A stretch of 64,000 nt of DNA. Origin: Actinokineospora globicatena (GTDB lineage Bacteria; Actinomycetota; Actinomycetes; Mycobacteriales; Pseudonocardiaceae). Shown in pieces: positions 8,720-19,085 of this stretch. The notes beneath the pieces were generated by a model. The model saw nothing but the letters and a program-made list of their open reading frames with translations, made no database searches and was not told the origin of the DNA. Both the position numbers and the translations under genes were made by a program. The first letter of the stretch is position 1, and each line of letters starts with the position of its first letter. The DNA lies in the NCBI RefSeq assembly GCF_024171945.1, contig NZ_JAMTCR010000002.1, positions 1,674,001 to 1,738,000 of the forward strand, read 5' to 3'.

Positions 8720-11700
8720 TCACGGCAGCGTCGGCGCGTCCCTGTCGTCGACCTCGACCAGGTTCCCGTGGTCGAGCAGTTCCCCGATGGACCGCTTGAG
8801 CAGGTAGGCGACCCCACCGCCCGGCTGGTCGAACCACGGGATGGCGACCCCGGTCAGCGCCTCGGTCGGCTTGACCACCCGGTACGCGCGGTACGGGCGG
8901 TTCACCCACTCGGGGACCAGCGAGCGCCGCTCGAACGGCGTGCCCGCGGCGTAGGTCAGGTTGCCCATCGGCTCGCCGTAGCGGTCGATCTCGGTACCGG
9001 GGGGCAGCTCCATCAGCTGCTTGCCGCGGAACAGGGTCAGCGGCGGCTCGCCGGGCCGGGGCTGGATCGGCCAGTCCTGCGGCTTGCGGCCGGTCGGCTC
9101 GGTCCGGTTCGTCACCGGCTCCGGGCGGTGCCCACCCGGTTCGGGGCGGGTCGGCAGCGGCTCGGGGCGGTGCGGCACCGGCTCGGCGCGCAGCGCGGCA
9201 GGCTCGGGACGGCGCACGGCCGGTTCCGGCTTGCGCTGCAACTGCCTGGGCTGCGCCCGGCGCGGGGTGAAGTCGTCGTCATCGTCGTCGAACACCGGGG
9301 CGGGCGCGGCGACGGTGGCGGGCTGCTCCGGGCGCCGCGGCGGCGTGAACAGGTCCGAGGGCCGGGCCGCCTCCAACTCGGCGAGCGACGCCTGCACCGT
9401 CGACGGACCGGGGTCCTGCGGCGGCGCGGGCGTGGACGTGGCGGCGTTGTCGAGCAGGATCTTGCCCAGCAGGAACGCCGACGCGTCCGCGACGTCCTCG
9501 AACACCGCGGGCGCCACGTACCGCTCGTCGAACCAGCCGACCCGCCAACCCTCGCCGGTCTGCTCCATCGTCCACGCGGCCTCGGACGGCGACCCCATCC
9601 GGTACCGCGAAGGCGAGACCCCGAGGTCGGTCAACCGCGACCGCAACCGGGCCACGACCTCGGCGGCGGGCCCCTGCGACGGTAGTGCTGCCGCCGGTGG
9701 GGTCCGCATGTCCTTGGTGGCGGACTCCCTGGGCGGGGCGAACTCCTGCTGGGCAGGCTCTACCGCGACTAGCGGCTGTTCCGCCCGGACAGGCTCAACC
9801 ACGACCGGATCAGAAGCGGCCTGGGACGGCGCCTGCTCACCCTGCCACCCGGCTGAGGCCTCGTTGGCCTGCTGACGGGACGAACCGTTCTGCTCGGGCT
9901 GCCAGGTCGGCTCCTGCTGCCAGGGCGTCTCGGGGACGTTCTGGTCCTGCTGCCAGCCGGCCTGGCGTGCGCCCTGCCCGTGCGCGATGTCCGCCTCGGG
10001 GGTGTCCTGCCAGGTCGACTGCTCCGGCTGCCAGGGCTGTGTGGTCTCCACCGCCGGGGGAGCCTGCTCGGCGGGCTGCCACGGGGTGTCCTGCTGCCGC
10101 GCGGCCTCGGCCTGCTCCGGCTGCCAGGGCGCGTCCTGCCCGCGTGCGGGCTCGGCCTCCGGCACCGCGGGCTGCCAGGGCGCCTCGCTGGGCGCCTCGG
10201 CCTCCTGCCAGCGCGCCGGGGGCTGGATGTCCTGCTCGCGGTTCGCGACGGGCTGGTCGGCCGTGTCGACCTGGCGCTCTTGCTGCCACGGCGCGCTGGG
10301 CTGCTCGGGCTGCCAGCCAGCGGTCGGCTCCGCCTGCTGGGCGTTCTGCTCGGGCTGCCACGCGGGTGCGGCTGGCTGCTCAGTCCAGGGCTCGGCGGGC
10401 TTCTGCTCCGCAGGCTCCCAGGTAGGCGTAGCTGCCTCTGGGGCGTTCGGCTGCCACGCGGGCTCTTGGGCTACCGGCTGCCACGGGGCCGCAGGGGCCT
10501 CCGGCTCCTGGGCCGCCTCTGGCTGCCATGGTGCGCTCGGCTGCTCTGGAACCTCGGGGGCCTGCTGCCACGGCGCGCGCTCCGCCGTGTCGTCCTCCAG
10601 GTCCGGCTTCCAGTGCGCCGTGGGCTGGTCGGCGTGACCCGCGGGCTGCCACGGCGCCTGCTTCGCGTCAGCGGGCTGTTCCGGCTGCCAGGACGGGTTC
10701 GCCTGGGCAGGTGCGTCGACAGGCTCCGGCTGCCAGGACGGGGTGGACTCGCTCTGCTGGTGAGCACCGGCCTCCGCCGGGCGGTCTTGCTGCCAGGGGG
10801 CGTCAGACTGGGTTTCGGGTTGCCACGGCGCGGTGGCCTCTGCCTGGGCTTCCTCGGCCTCTTGCGCTGCCGGTTCTGGCTGCCACGCGGGGGTCTTATC
10901 GGCCTCCGGCGCGCGCTGCCACGGCGCTACCGCCTGCTCCGGCTGCCAGGGCGCTGCGGGCTCCGGCTGCTCCTTAGCCTGCTCAGCGGGCTGCCACGAG
11001 TTAGCGCTAACGGGCTGCTGCTCGGCCTGCCACGGCGTGTCGGTCTGCGCGGGTGCGCTGGGCTGCTCCGGCGCCTCAGCGGCCTCCGGCTGCCACGCCT
11101 GGGCGGGCTGCTCGGCCTGCTGCCACGGCGCCGGTGCCGCGGGCTGCGCCGCCCACGGCGTGTCGGACTCGGCCACCACCGGGGGCGTCGGGACCGTCTC
11201 GTCGACCTCGGGGTGCCACGGCGCGGTGTCCTCCAGCGGGGACTTCTCCGCCACCGGGCGCATGCCCTTCGCGGTGTCCTCCGGCTCGTCCGCGCGCTCC
11301 CACGGCGCCTGCTCCGGGGCATGCGAGTGGCCGTTGCGCGGGGTCTCGGCCGCGTCCTCGCCCTTGGGCGCCCACGGCGACTCCGGCTTGTCCTCCGGCT
11401 CGGCCTCGGCCGAGGCCGGCGACTCGGCGTCCGCGGGGGTGCGCGACCACGGCGGCGGGTTCTCCAGGTTCACCGGCGCGGGGCTGAACGCGTCGAAGGT
11501 AGTCCCGAACGGGCCCATCTCCTCCTTCGGCGCGGCGACCGCGCCCCGCTCACCAGCGGCGACGAACGCGTTGGCGACGTCAGAGGTATCAGGTAGCGCT
11601 GCCGGAGCACCGGCCGCGACCTTGGGCTGGACCGCGCGCGGGTCAGGCAGCCGGGGCACCTCGGCCTCGACCGGCGCCGCGCCGTTGACCTGCACCGGGC

Positions 11701-12520
11701 GGGGCGGCCGTCCGCGGTTGAGGAAGGCGGCCGCGTTAGCCCTGACGTGCTCCTCGACGTCGGGCAGCGTGAACTCCGTGCGGCGGATGTGGTCGACCAG
11801 TTCCGGCTCGGGGGCCACACCGTGCGCACGCAGGTAGTAGTTGACCGCGGCGGGCCAGATCCAGCTGCCGTCGGTGTGGAAGGCCACCGGCACGCTCTGG
11901 CGGCCCTCGTCGTCGAGGTGGTCGGTGTCCAGACCGCGGTGCGGTAGTGCCAACGGCGCCTCGTCCAGGAACCGCAGCAGCGCCTCGCGCTCGGTGTCGT
12001 CGACCTGCGGCCGGTTGACCAGGGGGCGGCCGTTGGGGCCCTTGCCGTCGAAGATGCGCGCGACCCGGAACGGCGGCTTCAGCGCGGCCAGCCTGCGCGC
12101 CAGCCACTCCGGCACGTTCTCCTCGTCCCTGGGGAAGATCCGCAGGTCGTCGGCGAAGGCGGGCGGCGGGGGCGGCTGGATCCACTTCGGCTCGTCGCGG
12201 TCGTACTCCAGGTTGTAGGCCGAGGGCTGGTCGAGCTGGTAGCGCGCGTTGAACCAGGTGCCCCTGCCCTCGCGGTACATGCCCGCGCGCAGCCTGCTGA
12301 ACAGCATGGTGATGTCCGGGGAGACCGGCAGGTCCTCGGCGCCGTCCTTGTCCTGCACGGTGACCTGGCCCATGGTCTCCATGTACCGGCCGGTGGCGCG
12401 GTACTCGACCACGATCGACGCCCACCGCTGCGGGGCGACCCGCAACAGCGCCAGCCCGATCTGCTTGACCAGGGCGTCCTGTTCGGTCGGGTTCAGCTGC
12501 GTCGGTAGTGCCACGGTCAC
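8720..12520 (-). CDS. TNT-domain (NAD glycohydrolase toxin-like) protein with Trp-rich repeat and YezG-like N-terminus
   Basis: GTG at 12520 is chosen for its AGGAG five bases upstream, giving 1266 residues. Residues about 15-115 resemble the YezG/DUF600 immunity-type fold (LLRVAPQRWASIVVEY, then W-F-N-A-R-Y and LEYDRDEPKW). Residues about 404-894 are a low-complexity tract with some 35 Trp residues in PWQPE-like units. The last 106 residues match the tuberculosis necrotizing toxin domain (IDRYGEPMGNLTYAAGTPFE, then AIPWFDQPGGG), including the Arg and Gln expected of the NAD+-cleaving site. Two Asp-rich and PEP-type linkers flank the tract. No signal peptide is visible. It stands alone and divergent from an MFS gene. 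NAD glycohydrolase activity is inferred, not shown. Confidence 0.75.
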   Translation of the reverse strand: MTVALPTQLNPTEQDALVKQIGLALLRVAPQRWASIVVEYRATGRYMETMGQVTVQDKDGAEDLPVSPDITMLFSRLRAGMYREGRGTWFNARYQLDQPSAYNLEYDRDEPKWIQPPPPPAFADDLRIFPRDEENVPEWLARRLAALKPPFRVARIFDGKGPNGRPLVNRPQVDDTEREALLRFLDEAPLALPHRGLDTDHLDDEGRQSVPVAFHTDGSWIWPAAVNYYLRAHGVAPEPELVDHIRRTEFTLPDVEEHVRANAAAFLNRGRPPRPVQVNGAAPVEAEVPRLPDPRAVQPKVAAGAPAALPDTSDVANAFVAAGERGAVAAPKEEMGPFGTTFDAFSPAPVNLENPPPWSRTPADAESPASAEAEPEDKPESPWAPKGEDAAETPRNGHSHAPEQAPWERADEPEDTAKGMRPVAEKSPLEDTAPWHPEVDETVPTPPVVAESDTPWAAQPAAPAPWQQAEQPAQAWQPEAAEAPEQPSAPAQTDTPWQAEQQPVSANSWQPAEQAKEQPEPAAPWQPEQAVAPWQRAPEADKTPAWQPEPAAQEAEEAQAEATAPWQPETQSDAPWQQDRPAEAGAHQQSESTPSWQPEPVDAPAQANPSWQPEQPADAKQAPWQPAGHADQPTAHWKPDLEDDTAERAPWQQAPEVPEQPSAPWQPEAAQEPEAPAAPWQPVAQEPAWQPNAPEAATPTWEPAEQKPAEPWTEQPAAPAWQPEQNAQQAEPTAGWQPEQPSAPWQQERQVDTADQPVANREQDIQPPARWQEAEAPSEAPWQPAVPEAEPARGQDAPWQPEQAEAARQQDTPWQPAEQAPPAVETTQPWQPEQSTWQDTPEADIAHGQGARQAGWQQDQNVPETPWQQEPTWQPEQNGSSRQQANEASAGWQGEQAPSQAASDPVVVEPVRAEQPLVAVEPAQQEFAPPRESATKDMRTPPAAALPSQGPAAEVVARLRSRLTDLGVSPSRYRMGSPSEAAWTMEQTGEGWRVGWFDERYVAPAVFEDVADASAFLLGKILLDNAATSTPAPPQDPGPSTVQASLAELEAARPSDLFTPPRRPEQPATVAAPAPVFDDDDDDFTPRRAQPRQLQRKPEPAVRRPEPAALRAEPVPHRPEPLPTRPEPGGHRPEPVTNRTEPTGRKPQDWPIQPRPGEPPLTLFRGKQLMELPPGTEIDRYGEPMGNLTYAAGTPFERRSLVPEWVNRPYRAYRVVKPTEALTGVAIPWFDQPGGGVAYLLKRSIGELLDHGNLVEVDDRDAPTLP
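9840..11310 (-). repeat. Trp-Gln-Pro coding repeat inside the TNT protein
   Basis: About 1.47 kb encodes roughly 35 degenerate units of the form (A/P)-W-Q-(P/Q)-E-(Q/A/P), spaced about 14 residues apart, with Glu/Gln/Ala/Pro spacers. On the + strand it shows as recurring GGCTGCCA(C/G)GG words. Units differ at the DNA level, so the tract is old or selected for amino-acid pattern, not a recent slippage expansion. Confidence 0.8.
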
Positions 12521-12612
12521 ATCTTCTCCTGGGGGCATGCCTTCGGCATACGGTGGATCGAGCGGTACCGGTCTGCCAGCGACAATGACATACCGTTATC
12601 CCCCTGTCGGGG

Positions 12613-13842
12613 GTGTGGGGCAGAGTTGCCCACGTGCTGGGCCCATATCGTCAACTCCTCACCGTCCGCGGACTGCCGAGCGTGTTCGTCTGGTCACTGC
12701 TGGGCCGACTGCACCTACCTGGCACCGCGCTGGCCACCACTTTCCTCATCGCCGGGTGGACTGGTTCTTACATCGCATCGGGTGTCGTCGGGGGTCTCTA
12801 CACGGTGGGTGTAGCCGTTGGTGGCCCGTTGCGGGGTAGATCTGCCGACCAGGGTGACCCGGCACGCCTCATGATCGCCATTTCACTCGCCTACGCGACC
12901 GGTCTCACAGTGCTCGCGTTCACGCCCTCGCTGGTCGCGGCGGCGTGGTGGCCGATAGCCGCCGTGATCGGTTTGGTCACTGGACTAGCCCAGCCCCCGG
13001 TGACCCAGATCGCTAGGGCTGCCTGGCCCAGGTTGACCGATGACCCTGCCGCGCGCAGGTCAGCGCTAACTGTCGAGTCCACCCTCCAGGAGTTGCTCTG
13101 GGTGGTCGGGCCGGTGCTCATCGCGGCAGTGGTCGCGTTCGGGGGCGGCACGGCGGGGGTCCTCACCTGCGCGGGCCTCGCGCTGGCGGGCTCGGTCGGC
13201 TTCGCGGTGGCCCTGCACCGAGCGGGCCTGCGCGAGCCCATCGCGCTCGAGCACCGGATCGCGGGCTCGGTCCTGAAGGCGCACGGCGTGCGGGCCGCGC
13301 TGGTCATGAGCCTCTGCGTCATCGCCCCGCTGATCGTCGTGGACATGGCCGTGGTCGCCTGGGCGCGCGACTTCGGCACCCCCGCGGCCGCCGGTGCGCT
13401 GGTGGCCGTCTGGTCGATCGGGTCGCTGGTGGGCGGCCTCGTCGTCGGGGCGCGGTCGGCCCCGCCCCGGTTGGCGCTGCGGATCGTGCTGATGGCCCTC
13501 GGGCTGGCCGCGCTCGTCCTGGTCCTACCGCCGGTCGCGGACGGGTCGGCCTGGGTGATCGGGATCGTGCTCGCGGTCGGCGGGGTGGCCGTAGCGCCCG
13601 CGCTGGCGGCCTCGAACGTGCGCATCGGTGAGTTGGCACCCGCGGGCCGCACCGCGGAGGTGTTCGGCTGGGTGATGACAGCGGCCACGCTGGGCTCCGC
13701 GATCACCTTGCCGATCGCCGGGTGGCTGCTCGACCACGTCGGTCCCGCCGCGGCCGCTGGGGCCGCCGCGGCACTTGCCCTGGCCGCCGCCTGCTTCGCC
13801 CTGGCGGTGCCCGATCCCAGCAGGCAGCCGAGCACGACGTGA
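12613..13842 (+). CDS. MFS transporter
   Basis: The protein is about 409 residues with 11-12 predicted membrane helices. The loop after helix 2 reads GGPLRGRSADQGDPARL, a variant of the MFS motif A (GxxxDRxGRR). A second half begins with HGVRAALVMSLCVIAPLIVVD. It resembles small drug-type exporters of actinobacteria. The substrate is unknown. The GTG at 12613 has no Shine-Dalgarno. GTG at 12634, giving a more usual N-terminus (VLGPYRQLLTV), is an alternative start. The gene is divergent from the TNT gene, with a short shared promoter region, and is followed by a regulator. Confidence 0.8.
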   Translation: MWGRVAHVLGPYRQLLTVRGLPSVFVWSLLGRLHLPGTALATTFLIAGWTGSYIASGVVGGLYTVGVAVGGPLRGRSADQGDPARLMIAISLAYATGLTVLAFTPSLVAAAWWPIAAVIGLVTGLAQPPVTQIARAAWPRLTDDPAARRSALTVESTLQELLWVVGPVLIAAVVAFGGGTAGVLTCAGLALAGSVGFAVALHRAGLREPIALEHRIAGSVLKAHGVRAALVMSLCVIAPLIVVDMAVVAWARDFGTPAAAGALVAVWSIGSLVGGLVVGARSAPPRLALRIVLMALGLAALVLVLPPVADGSAWVIGIVLAVGGVAVAPALAASNVRIGELAPAGRTAEVFGWVMTAATLGSAITLPIAGWLLDHVGPAAAAGAAAALALAAACFALAVPDPSRQPSTT

Positions 13843-13872
13843 CATTTGTGTCAACGTCACATCTGTGCCAAC
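13838..13872 (+). promoter_or_regulatory. Tandem 17-bp-period direct repeat before TrmB/LuxR regulator
   Basis: CGTGACATTTGTGTCAAC (13838-13855) is followed directly by CGTCACATCTGTGCCAAC (13855-13872), identical at 15 of 18 positions. The first copy also contains TGACA-N4-TGTCA. The pair lies 30-64 bases upstream of the regulator ATG at 13902. This is the layout of an operator for a dimeric DNA-binding protein, possibly autoregulatory. Confidence 0.45.
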
Positions 13873-13901
13873 CTGCTGCGGCCCCACCAGGAGGAACCAC
13901 C

Positions 13902-14888
13902 ATGTCCGACGGCGACCTCGCGCCGCACCTGAGCAGGCTGGGCCTGCCGGACGACGAGATCCGCGCATACCTCTACCTGCTGCGCACCGGTCCGTCCACG
14001 ATCGACCAGGTCTCCATCGGCCTCGCCGAACCGATCGACATCGTCACCCCCGCCGTGCGCACCCTCGTGGACGCGGGCCTGGTCGGGACCGGTGGGGCGG
14101 ATGGCCGGATTGTGACTCCGGTCCCACCCGCGAGCGGGCTGCAGATCCTCAGCCGCCGCCGCGAGTCCGAATTGGAGCAGGCGCGGGTAGCCACGCTCAA
14201 CGCCTACGACACGTTCCGGCGCGCGGTGTCCCCCCAGCGCACGGACGACCTCATCGAGGTCGTCACCGGTACGGCCATCGCGCAGCGCATCCAGCAGATG
14301 GAGCTGAGCGCGCGCAAAGAGATCCGCAGGCTTGACTCGCCGCCGTACTTCACCGAGGGGCACGTCAACAACGCCGAGATGGAGCAACTCGCCCGCGGTG
14401 ACGTGACTTACAAGGTCGTGTACGCGCGAGCGGCCATAGAGGACCCTGGGCGCTACGCCCAGAACATCCAGCCTTGTGTCGCCGCGGGGGAGCAGGCTCG
14501 AGTGCTCCCAGAGGTGCCGGTGAAGCTGACTATCGTTGACCAGCAGTTCGCCACGGTGTCACTACCGGTCGCGGAGGCCGATGTGAACCGCTCGCTTCTA
14601 GTCGTGCGCCCCAGCAGTCTCCTGTCAGCGCTGATCGGCCTGTTCGAGGCGTCGTGGCGGTTGGCCGTACCGCTGCACGCTGGCGCTAGAGCCCCCTCGC
14701 CGGTCCAACCCATAGAGCAGCGTTTGCTGGGTCTACTCGCGGCAGGCGCCAACGACGACTCCATCGCCCGGCAGCTCGGGGTGAGCCGCCGGACCGTCTT
14801 CCGCCACCTCCAGCGCCTGATGGACCACGCGGGCGCGACCTCCCGGTTCCAGTTAGCCGTCCACGCGGTCCGCCACCGATGGATCTAG
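13902..14888 (+). CDS. TrmB-like/LuxR-type transcriptional regulator
   Basis: ATG at 13902 is preceded by AGGAGG at the proper distance, giving 328 residues. The N-terminal 80 residues form a TrmB-type winged helix (LSRLGLPDDEIRAYLYLLRT, a classic TrmB opening). A middle effector region follows. The C-terminal 60 residues are a LuxR/GerE helix-turn-helix (LLGLLAAGANDDSIARQLGVSRRTVFRHLQ). Actinobacterial proteins of this two-HTH design are one-component regulators with unknown ligands. It lies after an MFS exporter and overlaps the DMT transporter start by 10 bases, so those are plausible targets. Confidence 0.8.
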   Translation: MSDGDLAPHLSRLGLPDDEIRAYLYLLRTGPSTIDQVSIGLAEPIDIVTPAVRTLVDAGLVGTGGADGRIVTPVPPASGLQILSRRRESELEQARVATLNAYDTFRRAVSPQRTDDLIEVVTGTAIAQRIQQMELSARKEIRRLDSPPYFTEGHVNNAEMEQLARGDVTYKVVYARAAIEDPGRYAQNIQPCVAAGEQARVLPEVPVKLTIVDQQFATVSLPVAEADVNRSLLVVRPSSLLSALIGLFEASWRLAVPLHAGARAPSPVQPIEQRLLGLLAAGANDDSIARQLGVSRRTVFRHLQRLMDHAGATSRFQLAVHAVRHRWI

Positions 14889-15835
14889 CCACCCGGCCGG
14901 CGCTGGCCCGCGCGGCGGCCGTTCTGATCACCTGCCTCGGCGGGGTCGGCCTGGCGACGCAGAGCCGGGTCAACGGCCAGCTCGCCGCCCACCTGCGCGA
15001 CGGACTGGTCGCCGCGCTGGTCTCGTTCCTCGTCGGCCTGGTCATCCTGGTCGTCGGCGTGCTGGCGATCCCGAGCGCTCGGGCGGCCATCCCGAAGGTC
15101 GCGCTGGCCGTGCGGGAGCACCGGCTGCGGCCGTGGCAGTGCCTCGGCGGCGCGGCGGGCGCGTTCTTCGTGACCGCGCAGGGGCTGACCGTCGCGGCGC
15201 TCGGCGTGGCGATGTTCACCGTGGCCGCGGTGTCCGGGCAGGTCCTCAGCGGCCTGCTGATGGACCGCGCGGGCATCGGGCCGGGTGGTCCCCGGCCGAT
15301 CACCCCGACCAGGGCCATCGGCGCCGTGCTCGCGGTCGTCGCGGTCACCGCTGCCGTCTCCGACGAGTTCGACTCGCCGTCACGGCTGTGGCTGTCGCTG
15401 ATCCCCGCCGCCGCGGGCCTCGGTCTGGGCTGGGCGCAGGCGGTCAACGGGCGGGTGAGTGCGGCTTCCGGGAGTGTCAGCGTCGCCACGCTGGTCAACT
15501 TCGGGATCGGGACTGTCGCGTTGGCGTTGGCCTGTGCGGTTGACGTTCTCGTGCGCGGACTCCCGGCAGGCTTACCGTCCAACGCGATCCTCTACGTCGG
15601 TGGAGCGTTAGGAGTCATCGGCGTCTCCGCGAGCGTCTTCGCCGTCCGGTACATCGGTGTGCTCATGGTCAGCCTGGGCATGATCTCCGGTCAGCTCGCG
15701 GGCGCTGTCCTGTTCGACCTGACCGGGCCGGGCATCGAACCGGCGACCGCGGTCGGTGTCGTGGTCACGCTCCTGGCCGCCGGGGTGGCCGCGCTGCCCA
15801 GTGGGCGCCGGCTGAGGGGGACGACGGCGCAGTGA
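14879..15835 (+). CDS. DMT family transporter (YdcZ/DUF606 type, fused pair)
   Basis: The 318-residue membrane protein has about ten helices and two homologous YdcZ halves. The first begins [20 protein letters not shown] and the second around [25 protein letters not shown]. The Q-x-x-x-N-G-x-L signature after helix 1 recurs in both halves. YdcZ proteins belong to the drug/metabolite transporter superfamily and are mostly uncharacterised. The ATG overlaps the regulator stop, indicating translational coupling to it. folD follows after 4 bases. Confidence 0.8.
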   Translation: MDLATRPALARAAAVLITCLGGVGLATQSRVNGQLAAHLRDGLVAALVSFLVGLVILVVGVLAIPSARAAIPKVALAVREHRLRPWQCLGGAAGAFFVTAQGLTVAALGVAMFTVAAVSGQVLSGLLMDRAGIGPGGPRPITPTRAIGAVLAVVAVTAAVSDEFDSPSRLWLSLIPAAAGLGLGWAQAVNGRVSAASGSVSVATLVNFGIGTVALALACAVDVLVRGLPAGLPSNAILYVGGALGVIGVSASVFAVRYIGVLMVSLGMISGQLAGAVLFDLTGPGIEPATAVGVVVTLLAAGVAALPSGRRLRGTTAQ

Positions 15836-15839
15836 GAGG

Positions 15840-16703
15840 ATGACCGCCGTGACCGCGACGATCCTTGACGGCAAGGCCACCCGCAACGCGATCCTCGACG
15901 AGCTCCGCGTGCGGGTCGCCGCCCTCGCCGAGCGCGGCGTCGTCCCCGGCCTGGGCACTGTGCTCGTCGGCGACGACCCCGGCTCGCACGCCTACGTGCG
16001 CAGCAAGCACAACTTCTGCAAGAAGATCGGCCTCAACTCGATCCGCCGCGACCTGCCCGCGCACACCACGCAGGCCGAACTCGAAGCGGTCATCGATGAG
16101 CTGAACGACAACCGCGACTGCACCGGCTACCTCGTGCAGTTGCCGCTACCGGGTCACCTCGACCAGGGCCGCGTCTTGGAGCGGATCGACCCGGCCAAGG
16201 ACTCCGACGGCCTGCACCCGGTCAGCCTGGGCAAGCTCGTCCTGGGCGACTCAGGTCCGCTGCCATGCACTCCCGTTGGCATTGTCGAGCTGCTGCGCCG
16301 CTACGACGTACCGCTGGCGGGCGCGCGCGTCACCGTCGTCGGCCGTGGCGTCACCGTCGGCCGCCCCCTCGGGCTGCTGCTGACCCGCCGCAGCGAGAAC
16401 GCCACCGTGACCCTGTGCCACACCGGCACCAAGGACCTCGCCGCCGAGGTCCGCCGCGCCGACATCGTGGTCGCCGCCGCGGGCAACGCCGGTCTCATCA
16501 CCGCCGACATGGTCAAGCCCGGTGCCGCCGTGCTCGACGTCGGCGTCACCCGCACCGACGCGGGCCTGGTCGGCGACGTCCACGACGACGTGCGCGAGGT
16601 CGCGGGCTGGCTGGCCCCGATGCCCGGCGGCGTCGGCCCGATGACCATCGCGATGCTGCTGCGCAACACCGTCGAGGCGGCGGAGCGGGGCCTGCGCGCG
16701 TGA
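15840..16703 (+). CDS. folD: Bifunctional methylenetetrahydrofolate dehydrogenase/cyclohydrolase
   Basis: The 287-residue enzyme interconverts 5,10-methylene-, 5,10-methenyl- and 10-formyl-tetrahydrofolate in the cytosol with [17 protein letters not shown] gives the catalytic Tyr and Lys. [11 protein letters not shown] gives the conserved Gln loop, and [11 protein letters not shown] follows. The dinucleotide segment is [18 protein letters not shown], and the end is [13 protein letters not shown]. The length is normal. ATG at 15840 or GTG at 15849 are both possible. It supplies one-carbon units to the purN and purH enzymes encoded further along. Its stop overlaps the DUF3017 start as GTGA. Confidence 0.95.
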   Translation: MTAVTATILDGKATRNAILDELRVRVAALAERGVVPGLGTVLVGDDPGSHAYVRSKHNFCKKIGLNSIRRDLPAHTTQAELEAVIDELNDNRDCTGYLVQLPLPGHLDQGRVLERIDPAKDSDGLHPVSLGKLVLGDSGPLPCTPVGIVELLRRYDVPLAGARVTVVGRGVTVGRPLGLLLTRRSENATVTLCHTGTKDLAAEVRRADIVVAAAGNAGLITADMVKPGAAVLDVGVTRTDAGLVGDVHDDVREVAGWLAPMPGGVGPMTIAMLLRNTVEAAERGLRA

Positions 16704-17002
16704 ACGACGGCCCGCAGCGGGGCGGCAAGCACCCCGTGCTGGTGCACCTGCCGTTCGCCCTGGTGATGGCCGTCGTCGTGCTCGGCCTGGTGCGGATCAT
16801 CCAGTTCTCCTGGCGCGAGGGCACGGTGTGGATCGGCCTCGCGCTGCTGCTCGCCGCGGGCCTGCGGGCCCTGCTGCGCGACGAGCAGGCCGGACTGGTC
16901 GCCATCCGCGGCCGGGCCGTGGACGTGCTGCTCTACGGCCTGTTCGGGGTCGTGGTGATCGCGGTCGCGCTGACCATCGAGGGCGGCTGGCTCAGTCGTT
17001 GA
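16700..17002 (+). CDS. DUF3017 family small membrane protein
   Basis: The 100-residue protein starts at the GTG overlapping the folD stop. Three hydrophobic segments are visible ([35 protein letters not shown] and [20 protein letters not shown]). The positively charged turn [13 protein letters not shown] lies between the second and third. A DUF3017 protein directly after folD is a standing arrangement in actinobacteria. The function is unknown. The end overlaps the convergent XRE gene by 11 bases. Confidence 0.8.
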   Translation: MNDGPQRGGKHPVLVHLPFALVMAVVVLGLVRIIQFSWREGTVWIGLALLLAAGLRALLRDEQAGLVAIRGRAVDVLLYGLFGVVVIAVALTIEGGWLSR

Positions 17003-17828
17003 GCCCGCCCAACTCGGCGATCATCCTGGTGGACGCCGCCTCGTCCAGCGCGACGCTGAGCAGCTCCACCACCACCTGGTCGTAGCGCTTGACCTCGACC
17101 GGGTCCTCCACGAACAGGCTCGACGTGCGGTTCTCCAGCAGCACCAGCGCGCCGCGGCCGTGGAACTGCAGCCGCCGGAACGACCCGCGCAGCCCGGGGT
17201 GGCCGTGGCCGAGCCGGGGCACGACCCGGATCGTCACGTCCGGTTTCGTCCCCGCCTCCACCAGGTACCGCAACTGCCCGCGCATGACCTCGCGCCCGCC
17301 GACGACCGTGCGCAGCGCCGTCTCGGTCAGGATCGCGTAGTAGCGCGGCGGCTGCGGCTTGCGCAGGATCGCCTGGCGCCGGATCCGCTCGGTGGTGCGG
17401 TCCTCGATGGCGGGCTCCTCGACCATGTCGACCTCGCGCAGCACCGCCTGGGCGTAGGGCACGGTCTGCAGCAGCGCCGGGACGAGCATCGCCTGGTAGT
17501 CGACCAGCATCTCCGCCTTCGACTCCAGCACGCGCAGCGTCGCCGACGGCCGTTGCTCCGGCCACGCGGTCGGCTCGGTGGCGTCGCGGGCCAGCGCGAC
17601 CAGGTCGTCGCGGCGCGCGTCGCGCACCCCGTAGATGGCCAGCAGCGCTTCGACGTCATCGAGCTTGTGCGGGCGGCGGCCGTTCTCCAACCTGCTCAGC
17701 TTCGAGGTGCTGATCCCGGTCTTCGAGGTCACCTCGGCCAGGCTCATCCCCGCCGTCTCGCGGTGTCGGCGCAATTCCTCCCCGAGCAGTTCTAGCCGGA
17801 CAGTGGTGTCCGCGGTGTGCAGCGTCAC
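16992..17828 (-). CDS. XRE-family regulator with DUF5753 (Scr1-type) domain
   Basis: The chosen GTG start gives 278 residues, the usual size. A helix-turn-helix lies at about residues 14-65 (LGEELRRHRETAGMSLAEVT, then SKLSRLENGRRPHKLDDVEA). DUF5753 follows, with LRVLESKAEMLVDYQAMLVP, the TERIRRQAIL helix and the LENRTSSLFVEDPVEVKRY end typical of these proteins. The family is greatly expanded in actinomycetes and is often paired with a DUF397 protein in regulatory or toxin-antitoxin-like roles. No DUF397 partner is visible here. The Shine-Dalgarno is weak. Confidence 0.85.
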   Translation of the reverse strand: MTLHTADTTVRLELLGEELRRHRETAGMSLAEVTSKTGISTSKLSRLENGRRPHKLDDVEALLAIYGVRDARRDDLVALARDATEPTAWPEQRPSATLRVLESKAEMLVDYQAMLVPALLQTVPYAQAVLREVDMVEEPAIEDRTTERIRRQAILRKPQPPRYYAILTETALRTVVGGREVMRGQLRYLVEAGTKPDVTIRVVPRLGHGHPGLRGSFRRLQFHGRGALVLLENRTSSLFVEDPVEVKRYDQVVVELLSVALDEAASTRMIAELGGLND

Positions 17829-17992
17829 CCGGCCATGATCCGGCCGCGCGCGGTCACATACCCACAGGTAGGGGGCCTTGTCGGGGCAAGTCCACCCGAA
17901 GGGGTCGAGACCCTGGTCACCGACGGGCTCCCCGGGGACCCCCGCTTGGTAACCTGCCCGGTGCCGGGCGACGTCGCCGGATGACCGCGTGA

Positions 17993-19021
<1,029 letters not shown>

Positions 19022-19028
19022 GTCGTTC

Positions 19029-19074
19029 GCGGCGGCCCCCACTGTTTCGGCGGTGGGGGCCGCCGCGGTGTTTT
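19029..19074 (+). terminator. Rho-independent terminator of mdh
   Basis: GCGGCGGCCCCCAC (19029-19042) pairs perfectly with GTGGGGGCCGCCGC (19053-19066) over 14 bp with a 10-base loop, followed by TTTT at 19071-19074. It begins 8 bases after the mdh stop codon. It also argues against a start at 19053 for the next gene. Confidence 0.85.
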
Positions 19075-19085
19075 ACGGTGCACTG

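Noticed and set aside
9840-11310. CRISPR-like or mobile repeats in the TNT gene
   Set aside because: The repeats are in frame, irregular in length and keep the protein pattern without a fixed DNA sequence or unique spacers.
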